Source: Candidatus Zipacnadia bacterium (GTDB taxonomy: Bacteria; Armatimonadota; Zipacnadia; Zipacnadales; UBA5352). Taken from it: a stretch of DNA of 35,722 nt. Positions 15,455 to 23,464 of the stretch are shown in pieces (within the stretch, counting starts at the first letter, position 1; the number at the start of each line of letters is the position of its first letter). The DNA is taken from assembly GCA_029820295.1 (NCBI GenBank), contig JALGVA010000033.1, positions 1 through 35,722 on the forward strand, read 5' to 3'. Below the pieces are notes generated by a model. That model made no database searches, was not told the DNA's origin, and was given only the letters and a program-made list of their open reading frames with translations. Both the position numbers and the translations under genes were made by a program.

Positions 15455-18160
15455 TCACAGAAACTTAATGAAAAGGGTGACGTCACACGGGTAGCGTCCC
15501 GCCCGCGATCCGTAGACCGTCAGCCCCCCGCGATCACTCGCTGCCCGCTCGGTGGTGAAGGTAACGCTCACCGTGCCGCCCTCAACGGCGGCCCGTGCCT
15601 GCTCACCCGCGAGCTTCGCGGTCACCAGTGTTCCGTAGCGCCCGAGCAGGCCGTGCATATGCGAAAGCGCGCCGCGCGCGTCGGCGGGCTGATCCGGCAG
15701 TTCCAGCTCTGCCGCCTCGGTCGCGCCGAGGGCCACGCGCAGGCGCGTGGGCCAGCGATCCGCCGAGGTCTGGGGCGCACCCTCCCGCGCGCTGGACAGC
15801 TCTGCCAGCACGGTTAGGGACGCTACATCTTCACCGCGGATTCCATCCGGCAGCGCGAACCGGTAGGTTAGCTCGCCATCGCCGCGTCCGGCCAGCAGGT
15901 GCGCCACGCCATCGACCTCGGCGCGCTCCACCGGGCCCTCGAAGTCGGCCTCGCCGGCCCCGGCGAGAAGGCGCAGCGCCAGCCCGCCGTCCACCGTCGC
16001 GTCTTCGTTGCCATCAACGATCTCGATGAAGCGCAGGTTCATGGCCGAGGGGCGGCCCCGGCGGTCCCGGGCCAGGGCCTCGATGCGCACCAGTCCCGGC
16101 TCCTCGGGCACGGTCACCGCGATCGAGGCACGGTCGCCTGCGACGCCCTTGAGCGCGCAGGGGCGGACCAGCACGCGCTCGTGGCCGAAGCGGTCGGTGA
16201 AGGTGGCGCGCCAGGTCGTGCGCCGGGCCAGCGATGCCGCCCGCGCCGACGGCCGCAGGAACACCGGCGTCTCGACCGTCGCTCCGGGCGCCACCGTGAT
16301 AGCCGGTACGCAGTCGAAGCCCACGAACTCCTCGCCGAGGATCAGCGCCGGATCGTAGCCGAACTGCTTCGTCCCGCGGTCATAGTCGTAGATCCCGTTG
16401 TGCTCCCACTCGATGTCGGTCAGCTCGGTGTACACGTAGCCGCACACCTGCTCGTGGCGGCGCAGTTCGTTGGTCAGGAAGAGCAGGCACCAGGAGACGT
16501 CGAGGTCGCCCATGCGCGCGGAGATGCCACCGTACTCGCTGTTGAGCAGCGGTTCATCGCCCTGCTCGTGGCCGGGGACGTAGTTGAACGGGGAGCCGGG
16601 GCGGGTCTGCGCGACCACGTGCTCAACATGCTCCCGCGCCTGCTCGCAGTCGTTGATGTAGAAGTGCCAGGAGTTGATGTCCGTGATCACGTGGTCGTAC
16701 AGGCAGGCGGAGTTGTCCTCGACCAGCCGTGTCGGGTCGAGACGCTTCGCCTCTTCGTAACAGGCGCGCACCCACTCCTGGCGTTCGGGAAGGTCGGCGT
16801 ACTCGCGTCCGCCCAGGCCCCAGGTCTCGTTGAACAGGCACCAGGCGAAGATACTGGGGTGGTTGAAGTCGCGCCGGATCTGCCCCCACGCGTTGCGCTC
16901 CCAGCGCCGCTTCGCCGGCTCCGAGTAGCCGTCATAGCCGAAGCCGGGCATGTCGCACATGAGTAGCACGCCCACGCGGTCGGCCCAGTAGCAGTAGCGC
17001 GGATCGGGCGTCTTGATGTGCAGGCGCAGGAAGTTCAGGCCCGCCTGCTTCGCCAGAAGCAGGTCGCGGCGGATGGCTTCGTTGCTCGGATGGCTGTACA
17101 CGCCCTCGGGGTGGAACGATTGGTCGAGTGCTCCGCGCAGGTAGACCGAGCGCCCGTTGAGCCGGATGTACGCCGGCCCGTCCTCATCCAGTGGCCCCAC
17201 GTCGATGTCGCGCATGCCGAACTGCGTGTGCACGGTGTCGAGCGTCTCATCATCACTCAGCACGCGCACGGTCACGCGGTACATGTGCGGCGCATCGGGC
17301 GTCCAGGGGATCGGCGCGGGGATCTCGGCGGCCAGCCGCACCTCGCCCTCCTCCCCCACACGCGCGGGGCCGACCGTGGCCACCGTCGGCCCCGCGGCGG
17401 CGCGCACATCGGCCTCGACGACGAGATCACACATTCCATCGGGAGCGCGCACCGAGACGACCAGCTCCGCCCGCTCATCCGCGAGGTCAGGCAGCACCCG
17501 CACCTCCGTCGCGTATGCCTCCCCGCGGGGCTCCAGCCAGACGGTCTGCCAGATGCCGCTGGTGCGCGTGTACCAGTTCGAGATCTGCTTGCCGATCGGC
17601 TGCTGTGAGTGATCCTCGGGGTCTTCGACGCGGATGACCAGCGTGTTCTCCCCCGCGCCGAGGGCGTCGGTCAGGTCGAACTCGATCGGCAGGTAGCCGC
17701 TCTCGGCAGCGCCGACCTCCTGCCCGTTGAGCCACACGCGCGCCTGCCAGTCGGCGGCGCCGATGATCAGCCACACGCGTCTACCGTGCCAGTCCTCGGG
17801 TAGCGTAAAGCTGCGACGGTACCACCCGACGGTGTGCCGCGCCGCCTCGCGGTAGTTGTCGCGGGTGACCGACCCCGGGTCGAGCCAGGCCTCGCGGCTG
17901 AACCAGTCGTCATTGCCGGCCTGCGCCTGTGTGCCCCAGGCCAGATGGCTCTCCCACGGGAACGGCACGACGATGGTGCGCGGGAAGGGCTCGCGCGACG
18001 GCTCCGACCAGCCCTCGCTGAGGCCACGATCATCGGGGTCGAAGGCGAAGTGCCAATCGCCGTTGAGGTTCTGCCAGTCGATCCCCGGGCGCATGCCACG
18101 GTGGAGATCGGGGCGCGGGTGCTCGGGCCGCGGCAACGAGGCGTGCGGGTTGACGGTCAT
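15455..18160 (-). CDS. Glycoside hydrolase family 2 protein
   Basis: This 901-residue protein, without a clear signal peptide, has the GH2 order. An N-terminal sugar-binding jelly-roll comes first (PFPWESHLAWG, then WHGRRVWLIIGAADWQARVW, LNGQEVG). An Ig-like domain follows, then a TIM-barrel with FHPEGVYSHPSNEAIRRDL. The acid/base is E445 in CLFNETWG and the nucleophile E542 in LNSEYGG. A C-terminal beta region follows from about 640. GH2 enzymes include beta-galactosidases, beta-glucuronidases and beta-mannosidases; the subfamily cannot be fixed here. The ATG at 18160 has a modest GGTGAG site. It is divergent from the winged-helix/KaiC unit and may head the transcript that reads through to the prepilin. 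Confidence 0.9.
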   Translation of the reverse strand: MTVNPHASLPRPEHPRPDLHRGMRPGIDWQNLNGDWHFAFDPDDRGLSEGWSEPSREPFPRTIVVPFPWESHLAWGTQAQAGNDDWFSREAWLDPGSVTRDNYREAARHTVGWYRRSFTLPEDWHGRRVWLIIGAADWQARVWLNGQEVGAAESGYLPIEFDLTDALGAGENTLVIRVEDPEDHSQQPIGKQISNWYTRTSGIWQTVWLEPRGEAYATEVRVLPDLADERAELVVSVRAPDGMCDLVVEADVRAAAGPTVATVGPARVGEEGEVRLAAEIPAPIPWTPDAPHMYRVTVRVLSDDETLDTVHTQFGMRDIDVGPLDEDGPAYIRLNGRSVYLRGALDQSFHPEGVYSHPSNEAIRRDLLLAKQAGLNFLRLHIKTPDPRYCYWADRVGVLLMCDMPGFGYDGYSEPAKRRWERNAWGQIRRDFNHPSIFAWCLFNETWGLGGREYADLPERQEWVRACYEEAKRLDPTRLVEDNSACLYDHVITDINSWHFYINDCEQAREHVEHVVAQTRPGSPFNYVPGHEQGDEPLLNSEYGGISARMGDLDVSWCLLFLTNELRRHEQVCGYVYTELTDIEWEHNGIYDYDRGTKQFGYDPALILGEEFVGFDCVPAITVAPGATVETPVFLRPSARAASLARRTTWRATFTDRFGHERVLVRPCALKGVAGDRASIAVTVPEEPGLVRIEALARDRRGRPSAMNLRFIEIVDGNEDATVDGGLALRLLAGAGEADFEGPVERAEVDGVAHLLAGRGDGELTYRFALPDGIRGEDVASLTVLAELSSAREGAPQTSADRWPTRLRVALGATEAAELELPDQPADARGALSHMHGLLGRYGTLVTAKLAGEQARAAVEGGTVSVTFTTERAASDRGGLTVYGSRAGRYPCDVTLFIKFL

Positions 18161-18346
18161 GATCTCACCGCCCGCGGCGTGCACGCACAGAACTTGCGCA
18201 TCGCCGTGGTGTTCTCTAGGGTGTCGTCGGCGGAAGGAGGCGTGCGACCAAGAGTACTTCGGCCCCAGGGGCCGACGCACCTCCGCGGACAAGGTTCTGG
18301 CAGCAAAGGAGGATTCCCGCCACGCCCGTTGAACTTCACTTAAGGT

Positions 18347-18383
18347 TGTGCTGTGCGTCTGGTGGATCGACATGCACAGCACA
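18347..18383. promoter_or_regulatory. 10-bp inverted repeat, candidate operator
   Basis: TGTGCTGTGC (18347-18356) and its exact reverse complement GCACAGCACA (18374-18383) are separated by 17 bp. They lie 26 bp before the winged-helix gene, in the 249-bp divergent gap with the GH2 gene. The geometry fits a dimeric regulator, plausibly the adjacent winged-helix protein, or an mRNA hairpin in the leader. No clear -35/-10 pair was recognised in the gap. Confidence 0.4.
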
Positions 18384-18409
18384 CAGTGGCCCACGGCGGA
18401 TGGACCGGC

Positions 18410-18799
18410 ATGGATGAGCGAGTGCGCAACTTCATCGAGGAGACCGCACAGGACCTGGTGGGCCTGGACGTCGCGCTGTTCTACCAGGCCAACCCGCGGG
18501 CCTTCGACACTGCCTCGGGGATCGCGCTGCGCACGCATCGCGCGGTCGATGAGGTGGAGCCGGCGCTCAGCCGCATGAGCGAGAACGGCTTCCTCGAGGT
18601 GCTCTCCCGCGGAGACGGGCGCTATCGCGTCTACGCGCTGTCGCCCGCGCCGGAGGCGTGGCGCACGCTGTGCCGGGTCAGCGAGGCGTACCACGAGGAC
18701 CCGGAGGCCCGCAGAGAGATCATTCTGATGCTTGTGCAGCGCCGCCTGCAGGAGCGGATGACCGGAGACGCGCCCGGCGGGGGTGGCGGCGATGGTTGA
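18410..18799 (+). CDS. Small winged-helix DNA-binding-like protein
   Basis: This is a 129-residue protein. About 15-80 reads as a winged helix: VGLDVALFYQANPRAF, a TASGIALRTHRAVDEVEPAL recognition-helix region, then MSENGFLEVLSRGDGRYRVY for the wing. It resembles the MarR/ArsR-like fold without a named family. The C-terminus is helical and ends in a Gly-rich tail. The ATG at 18410, with GGATGG upstream, is preferred over a GTG at 18353 that would lie inside the inverted repeat. Its stop codon overlaps the start of the KaiC-fusion gene by 8 nt, so the two proteins are translationally coupled and probably work together. It likely binds DNA, perhaps the repeat just upstream; no cysteine or metal-sensing site is evident. 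Confidence 0.6.
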   Translation: MDERVRNFIEETAQDLVGLDVALFYQANPRAFDTASGIALRTHRAVDEVEPALSRMSENGFLEVLSRGDGRYRVYALSPAPEAWRTLCRVSEAYHEDPEARREIILMLVQRRLQERMTGDAPGGGGGDG

Positions 18800-21419
18800 T
18801 GTGGTCAGCACGGGGATTCCCGGACTGGACGAGATCCTGGGGGGCGGCCTGCGACAGGGCTCCGTCACTCTGCTGGAGGGCATCCCCGGCACCGGTAAGA
18901 CCACGGTCGGGCTCGGCTTCCTCTACCACGGCGCGACCGCCTGCGACGAACCCGGCATCGCGATCACCTTCGAGCAGTTCCCCGAGCAGATGATCGCCGA
19001 CGCCGCGCAGTTTGGCTGGGATTTCGCCGACCTCGAGGCCGGCGGGATGGTGCGCATCATGTGCACCTCGCCCGACGTCTTCCTCGACCAGCTCAGCGAG
19101 GTGGGCGGGGTGGTGGACCGCATCCTGCGTGAGATGGACGCGCGTCGCGTGCTCATCGACAGCGCCTCACACCTGCAGCAGATCACCCCCGACCCCAACC
19201 AGCACCGCGCGCTGTTCTACAGCATGATCAACGGCCTCAAGCGCGCGGGCCTGACCACCATCGTCACCAAGGAATTCGAGTCCACCGAGGCAACCCAGAT
19301 CCCCTTCGAGGAGTACCTGTGCGACTCGGTGGTGCGGCTGGACAACCGCATGGTCGGCAACTTCCGCCGCCGCCGCTTCATCGAGGTCATCAAGTCCCGG
19401 GGCATGGCCCACCGCAGCGGCCGCCACGGCTTCGAACTTAGTGACAGCGGGCCGCGCGTCTACCCCCGCTATGATCCGGCACCGCGGCCGCTCGCCGAGG
19501 CGTGCCCGATCGACAAGCTGTCCACCGGCGTGGCCGGCCTCGACCGCATGCTCGCAGGCGGGCTGCTGGCCGGGAGCGCGACGCTGGTCGCGGGCAGCGC
19601 CGGCGTGGGCAAGACCACGCTGGGCCTGCAGTTCATCTGCGAGGGTGCCCGCGCGGGCGAGCCGGGCGTCTACGTGACCTTCGAGGAGTCCCCGACCAAG
19701 CTGTCATGCCAGGCGGCCGGCTTCGGCCTCGACCTGCAGGCGCACCGCGACAACGGGACGATCTCGGTGGTGCACAACTTCCCGGTGTCGGTGCACTTCG
19801 AGAAGCTGCTGACGCAGATCAGTGACGAGGTCGACCGCATCGGCGCGCGGCGGCTGGTGTTCGACAGCCTGACCGACCTGGACATGGCCTTCGGCGGCGA
19901 TGACGGCCTGCGCGAGGCCATGTACGAACTGGTGAGCATGCTCGACAGCCGCGGGGTCACGAGCATCATCGTGACCGAGGTGCCCGAGCTGTTCGGGCAG
20001 ACGCACGTCAGCGGCAAGCACCTGTCGATCATCGTTGACGGCATCATCTTGATGAAGTACCTCGAGCTGGAGAGCGAGATCCAGCGTGCGCTGTCGGTGC
20101 TCAAGATGCGCGGCTCGGGGCACGATACGGGCATCTGGCGCTACGTGATCCACAGCCGAGGCATCGACGTGCTCAGCCGCTTCGAGGGCGCCGAAGGGCT
20201 GATGGCGGGCGCGGCGCGCACCACCACCGTCGCCCTGTCGGTGCGCAGCTTCTCCGAGTTCGACGAGAGCCTCAACGCCGAGCTGCTCCAGCGCTTCTCG
20301 CAGGTGCACCCCAACGTGTCGCCGGTCTCGCTGAACCTCCCCTACAACCCCGACGAGGCGCTGGAGACGGTGCGCACCGCCCTGCGCGCCGAGAGCACGC
20401 AGCTCTCAGTCGCGCCGCTGTGCCTGTACTGGACGCCCGACGTGGTGCGCTCGCGACGCCTGCGCGAACTCGATGACCTGCTCCCCGACGAGGAGATCGA
20501 CCAACACATCCCGGAGATCGTCGAGCCGGGGATGGACGGCGGAACGCTCTACGCCATCCCGGCGATCGCGGTGTGCGGGGCGCTGCTGTTCCGGCGCGAC
20601 CTGCTCGACAAGCACGGCTTCCAGGCCCCACCGGCGACCTGGGACGAGCTGATCGAGCAGTCGCTGAAGGTGATGCGGGACGAGGGCTGCGATGACCTCA
20701 TCGGCCTGCAGTTCCCCGGCTACATGTACGAGGGCCTGAGCACGTCGTTCCTCACCGGGCTGTGGAGCAACGGCGGCGCGGTGGTGGCGGAGGACGGCTC
20801 GTGCGGGCTCGGCGGGGCGTCGGCGCAGGAGACCGTGCAGACGATGCACGACGTCATCCACGAGCACCGGATCACGCCGTTGAGCGTGACCACCTACAAC
20901 GGCGGGCTGGAGCCCCAGGCGGACTTCATCGAGGGCCGCACGCTCTTCCTCTACATGCTGCCCAGCGTGCTGCAGGAGACCAACCGGCCGGAGAGCCCGC
21001 TGCAGGGCAAGGTGGGCGTCGCGCCGCCGCCGCGCGGCCCCCACGGCGACCGCGGATACAGCTTCCTGGGCGGCTGGCACTTCGGCATCCCCGTCAACGC
21101 CAAGGCGCCGGTGGCGGCGGGTGAGTTCATCCGCTTCATGGCCAGCGCCGAGGTGCAGAAGGAACGGGCCATGCGCGGCGGGCCGCTGCCCACCATCGGC
21201 TCGCTCTATCGCGACCCCGACGTGCTGGCCTTCAACCCGCACTACCCGGTCCTGTACGAGCTGCTGCGCAGTGCGCGCAAGCGCCACGAGATCCCGCGCT
21301 ACCTCAAGGTCTCGCGCACGATCCAGCGGCGCCTGCACCCGGTCCTCACCGGCGACGCCGCGCCCGCCGAGGCGCTCGACGCCCTCTACGAGGACGTCGG
21401 CAGGCTGATCGAGCAGTAG
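18792..21419 (+). CDS. Double KaiC-domain ATPase fused to an ABC-type solute-binding domain
   Basis: This is an 875-residue protein. KaiC domain 1 (about 3-225) begins STGIPGLDEILGGGL, has Walker A GIPGTGKTT (30-38) and Walker B RRVLIDS, but reads FEQ (E61, Q62) where KaiC usually has two glutamates. Domain 2 (about 241-470) begins STGVAGLDRMLAGGL, has Walker A GSAGVGKTT (268-276), the intact pair E298-E299 and Walker B RRLVFDSLTD, then KMRGSGHDTGIWRY. From about 477 to the end lies a full-length MalE/UgpB-like family 1 solute-binding domain: YWTPDV, LYAIPAIAVCGALLFRRDLL, PATWDELIE and GGWHFGIPV, ending in the typical C-terminal helices. No signal peptide or membrane segment precedes either part, so the binding domain should be cytosolic. 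The ATG at 18792 overlaps the winged-helix stop; a GTG at 18783 is possible. It may couple ligand binding to ATP-dependent assembly; function unknown. Confidence 0.9.
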   Translation: MVDVVSTGIPGLDEILGGGLRQGSVTLLEGIPGTGKTTVGLGFLYHGATACDEPGIAITFEQFPEQMIADAAQFGWDFADLEAGGMVRIMCTSPDVFLDQLSEVGGVVDRILREMDARRVLIDSASHLQQITPDPNQHRALFYSMINGLKRAGLTTIVTKEFESTEATQIPFEEYLCDSVVRLDNRMVGNFRRRRFIEVIKSRGMAHRSGRHGFELSDSGPRVYPRYDPAPRPLAEACPIDKLSTGVAGLDRMLAGGLLAGSATLVAGSAGVGKTTLGLQFICEGARAGEPGVYVTFEESPTKLSCQAAGFGLDLQAHRDNGTISVVHNFPVSVHFEKLLTQISDEVDRIGARRLVFDSLTDLDMAFGGDDGLREAMYELVSMLDSRGVTSIIVTEVPELFGQTHVSGKHLSIIVDGIILMKYLELESEIQRALSVLKMRGSGHDTGIWRYVIHSRGIDVLSRFEGAEGLMAGAARTTTVALSVRSFSEFDESLNAELLQRFSQVHPNVSPVSLNLPYNPDEALETVRTALRAESTQLSVAPLCLYWTPDVVRSRRLRELDDLLPDEEIDQHIPEIVEPGMDGGTLYAIPAIAVCGALLFRRDLLDKHGFQAPPATWDELIEQSLKVMRDEGCDDLIGLQFPGYMYEGLSTSFLTGLWSNGGAVVAEDGSCGLGGASAQETVQTMHDVIHEHRITPLSVTTYNGGLEPQADFIEGRTLFLYMLPSVLQETNRPESPLQGKVGVAPPPRGPHGDRGYSFLGGWHFGIPVNAKAPVAAGEFIRFMASAEVQKERAMRGGPLPTIGSLYRDPDVLAFNPHYPVLYELLRSARKRHEIPRYLKVSRTIQRRLHPVLTGDAAPAEALDALYEDVGRLIEQ

Positions 21420-21436
21420 CCTTCCGGGGGGCTCCC

Positions 21437-22075
21437 ATGGACCGGCCCCGCAAGCCTGAGGGTCGCTTCGAGCACATCGAGGTCGGCGCGCCGCCGCATA
21501 AGCGCGTTCCGCTCCCTCCGCCGCGCAACCCGGGCGAGCTTCAGCAGCAGATCCGTGACAGCGGCATCGAGTGGCCCGCACCGGCGCGGTTCACGTCGCG
21601 CCGGCCACGCGGCCGCTACCGCTCGAAGCTCGGCCCGGCGCTGACCATCGACCGCGAGGGCATCCACACCCCCGACCGCCTGATGCGCTGGACCGAGATG
21701 TACGAGTGCGAGGTGCGCACCGAGCGCGGCTTCACGCCGGAGCCATCCGAGGATGACGTCGAGGATGTGGGCTGGGGTCTGTGGTGGTGCAGTCCTGACG
21801 GATGCCTCCTGGCCGGCTTGTGGGGCTTCCTGTACCACGTATGGAAGCGCGCCGCGCACGCGGGCGAGCCCTATTCCATCGCGTGGCTGGTGATGCACCC
21901 GCCCCCACGGGTGCTGGGGCCGATGCCCGGGGTGACCAACGTGCCCCTGGAGATCGTGCTGGAGACGGAGACCGCGTCGCGTGAGCGCATGACGGCGATC
22001 AGCGGGCTGGTCGGTGAGGCCTGCGACGCGACGCAGCGGTTCTACGCCCTCCGCCAGCCCGACCCCGGGCCCTGA
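21437..22075 (+). CDS. Unknown tryptophan-rich protein downstream of KaiC fusion
   Basis: This 212-residue protein starts 17 nt after the KaiC-fusion stop, with a G-run ribosome site, so it is probably in the same operon. No family was recognised. Residues 1-60 are basic and proline-rich, probably disordered. About 62-140 has alternating beta strands (ALTIDREGIHTPDRLMRW, then VGWGLWWCSPDGCLLAG) that resemble a pleckstrin-homology-like beta barrel. The tail TASRERMTAISGLVGEACDA is helical. Two cysteines (C118, C123) flank a turn. No signal peptide is evident. The conserved-looking tryptophans suggest a binding surface, and a partnership with the KaiC fusion is the natural guess, made from position only. 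Confidence 0.6.
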   Translation: MDRPRKPEGRFEHIEVGAPPHKRVPLPPPRNPGELQQQIRDSGIEWPAPARFTSRRPRGRYRSKLGPALTIDREGIHTPDRLMRWTEMYECEVRTERGFTPEPSEDDVEDVGWGLWWCSPDGCLLAGLWGFLYHVWKRAAHAGEPYSIAWLVMHPPPRVLGPMPGVTNVPLEIVLETETASRERMTAISGLVGEACDATQRFYALRQPDPGP

Positions 22076-22144
22076 CACACAGCCTGCCCCGAAGGTTTTC
22101 CAGCACCGGCGAAGTAAGCAGCAGGCGCCCTGTGCCGGACCGAC

Positions 22145-22175
22145 GGCGGGCAGGGCCGCCCGGGCCCTGCCCGCC
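22145..22175. terminator. 13-bp GC hairpin between converging genes
   Basis: GGCGGGCAGGGCC (22145-22157) pairs perfectly with GGCCCTGCCCGCC (22163-22175) around a 5-nt loop. It sits in the gap between the stop of the unknown protein (+) and that of the Gfo/Idh/MocA gene (-). It is probably a shared bidirectional terminator, although no T-run follows on the plus strand. Confidence 0.65.
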
Positions 22176-22204
22176 TGCATGTGCGTGGCTCAGCGCTGTG
22201 TCGC

Positions 22205-23290
22205 CTACCTGATCGTGACCGCCTTGCCGCTGGCGGCCGACTTGTACATGGCGTCGAGGATTCTCATGATACGCAGGCCGTCGGTTCCCGGGGAAATCGG
22301 CGGCTTGCCCCCCACCAGGCAGTCCACGAAGTGGCGCACCGCACTGTGCCGGCCCATCGCCGGGTCGGGCTCGACCTTGACGACGCGGTCAACCGCCTCG
22401 CCCTGCTCCTGGGTGAAGATCTCCAGGGTGTCGATGGCGCTGTCATCGACGCCATCGACGGCGAAGACGCGCTCGAGGCTCGCGCCCGCCTGCGTGCCCA
22501 TGAGCGTCGAGTACACCCACTCGCGCTTGATGCGCGCCGCCCACGAGGCCTCGAGCAGGATGGTCTGGCCGCCGGCAAACTTGATCATGCCCACGGCCAT
22601 GTCCTCGACATCGAACTTGCCCTTCTTGTTGGGGGTGCCCCACGGCCCGAGCGCCTCCATCTTCGGCCCGAAGACCGAGTAGGTCGAGGCCATGCATATC
22701 TCGGGCTCGGGGTTGCCCATGAGCCACATGGTCAGGTCGAGCATGTGCACCGCGAGGTCGATGAGCGGCCCGCCGCCCGCGACCTCCTCGCTCGTGAACC
22801 AGCCGCCCCAGCCCGGAATGCCGTTGCGGCGGATCCAGCCGCAGCGCGCGAAGTAGATGTCGCCGAAGGCGCCATCGTCGGCGTAGCCCTTGAGCACCTG
22901 GGCCTCGGGCCGGAAGCGGTTGTTGAACTGGATCATCAGCGTCAGGCCCGCATCCGCGGCCGCGTCCACCATCTTCTGGCCCTCGCGAGCGTTGCGCGCC
23001 AGCGGCTTCTCGCACAGCACGTTCCTGCCCGCTTTGAGGCAGTCGATGGTGATGGGCGCGTGCAGCTTGTTGGGCACGCACACGCTCACACAGTCGAGGT
23101 CCAGTTCCAGCATCTCCTCGTAGTCGGTGAACAGGCGGTCGATGCCGTAGGCCTCACCGGTCGCCGCCAGCGTCTCCTCGCTCACGTCACACAGCGCCAC
23201 GACCTCCGCGTCCGCATGCGACTGGTAGCCCTCGATGTGGTACTTGCCGATGCCCGCCCCGATAACGCCTGCCTTGATCTTCTTCGCCAC
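22205..23290 (-). CDS. Gfo/Idh/MocA family sugar oxidoreductase
   Basis: This 361-residue protein has an N-terminal Rossmann fold with GAGIGKYH (11-18) and the family signature CEKPLA (C93-E94-K95-P96, K95 catalytic). The C-terminal alpha/beta domain supplies D178 and H182 in GGGPLIDLAVHMLDL. These cytosolic NAD(P)-dependent enzymes oxidise, reduce or epimerise sugars and inositols; the exact substrate cannot be read from sequence. The start codon is GTG at 23290, with GGGAGGG about 8 nt upstream. It is divergent from the flavoprotein at 23465 and may feed sugars released by the glycosidases nearby. Confidence 0.92.
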   Translation of the reverse strand: MAKKIKAGVIGAGIGKYHIEGYQSHADAEVVALCDVSEETLAATGEAYGIDRLFTDYEEMLELDLDCVSVCVPNKLHAPITIDCLKAGRNVLCEKPLARNAREGQKMVDAAADAGLTLMIQFNNRFRPEAQVLKGYADDGAFGDIYFARCGWIRRNGIPGWGGWFTSEEVAGGGPLIDLAVHMLDLTMWLMGNPEPEICMASTYSVFGPKMEALGPWGTPNKKGKFDVEDMAVGMIKFAGGQTILLEASWAARIKREWVYSTLMGTQAGASLERVFAVDGVDDSAIDTLEIFTQEQGEAVDRVVKVEPDPAMGRHSAVRHFVDCLVGGKPPISPGTDGLRIMRILDAMYKSAASGKAVTIR

Positions 23291-23464
23291 GGCCGGACCC
23301 TCCCTGCGTGTGATCTCGCCTCAGGGGTTGCGCGTGAGTTGGCCGGTCATTTCCGCGCGGGCGGTCCGTCACCTCTTCGCCGGTGCGCGGCAGGTCCGGG
23401 CCGCGGGTGGCGCGAAGGACTCCCTGCCATGCCGACCGTCCCCGCGCGCGAGGAGTGATCGCAC

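Noticed and set aside
15477-15486. GTGACGTCAC palindrome
   Set aside because: It lies within the last codons of the GH2 gene, and a 10-bp palindrome can occur by chance; no paired promoter elements were seen.
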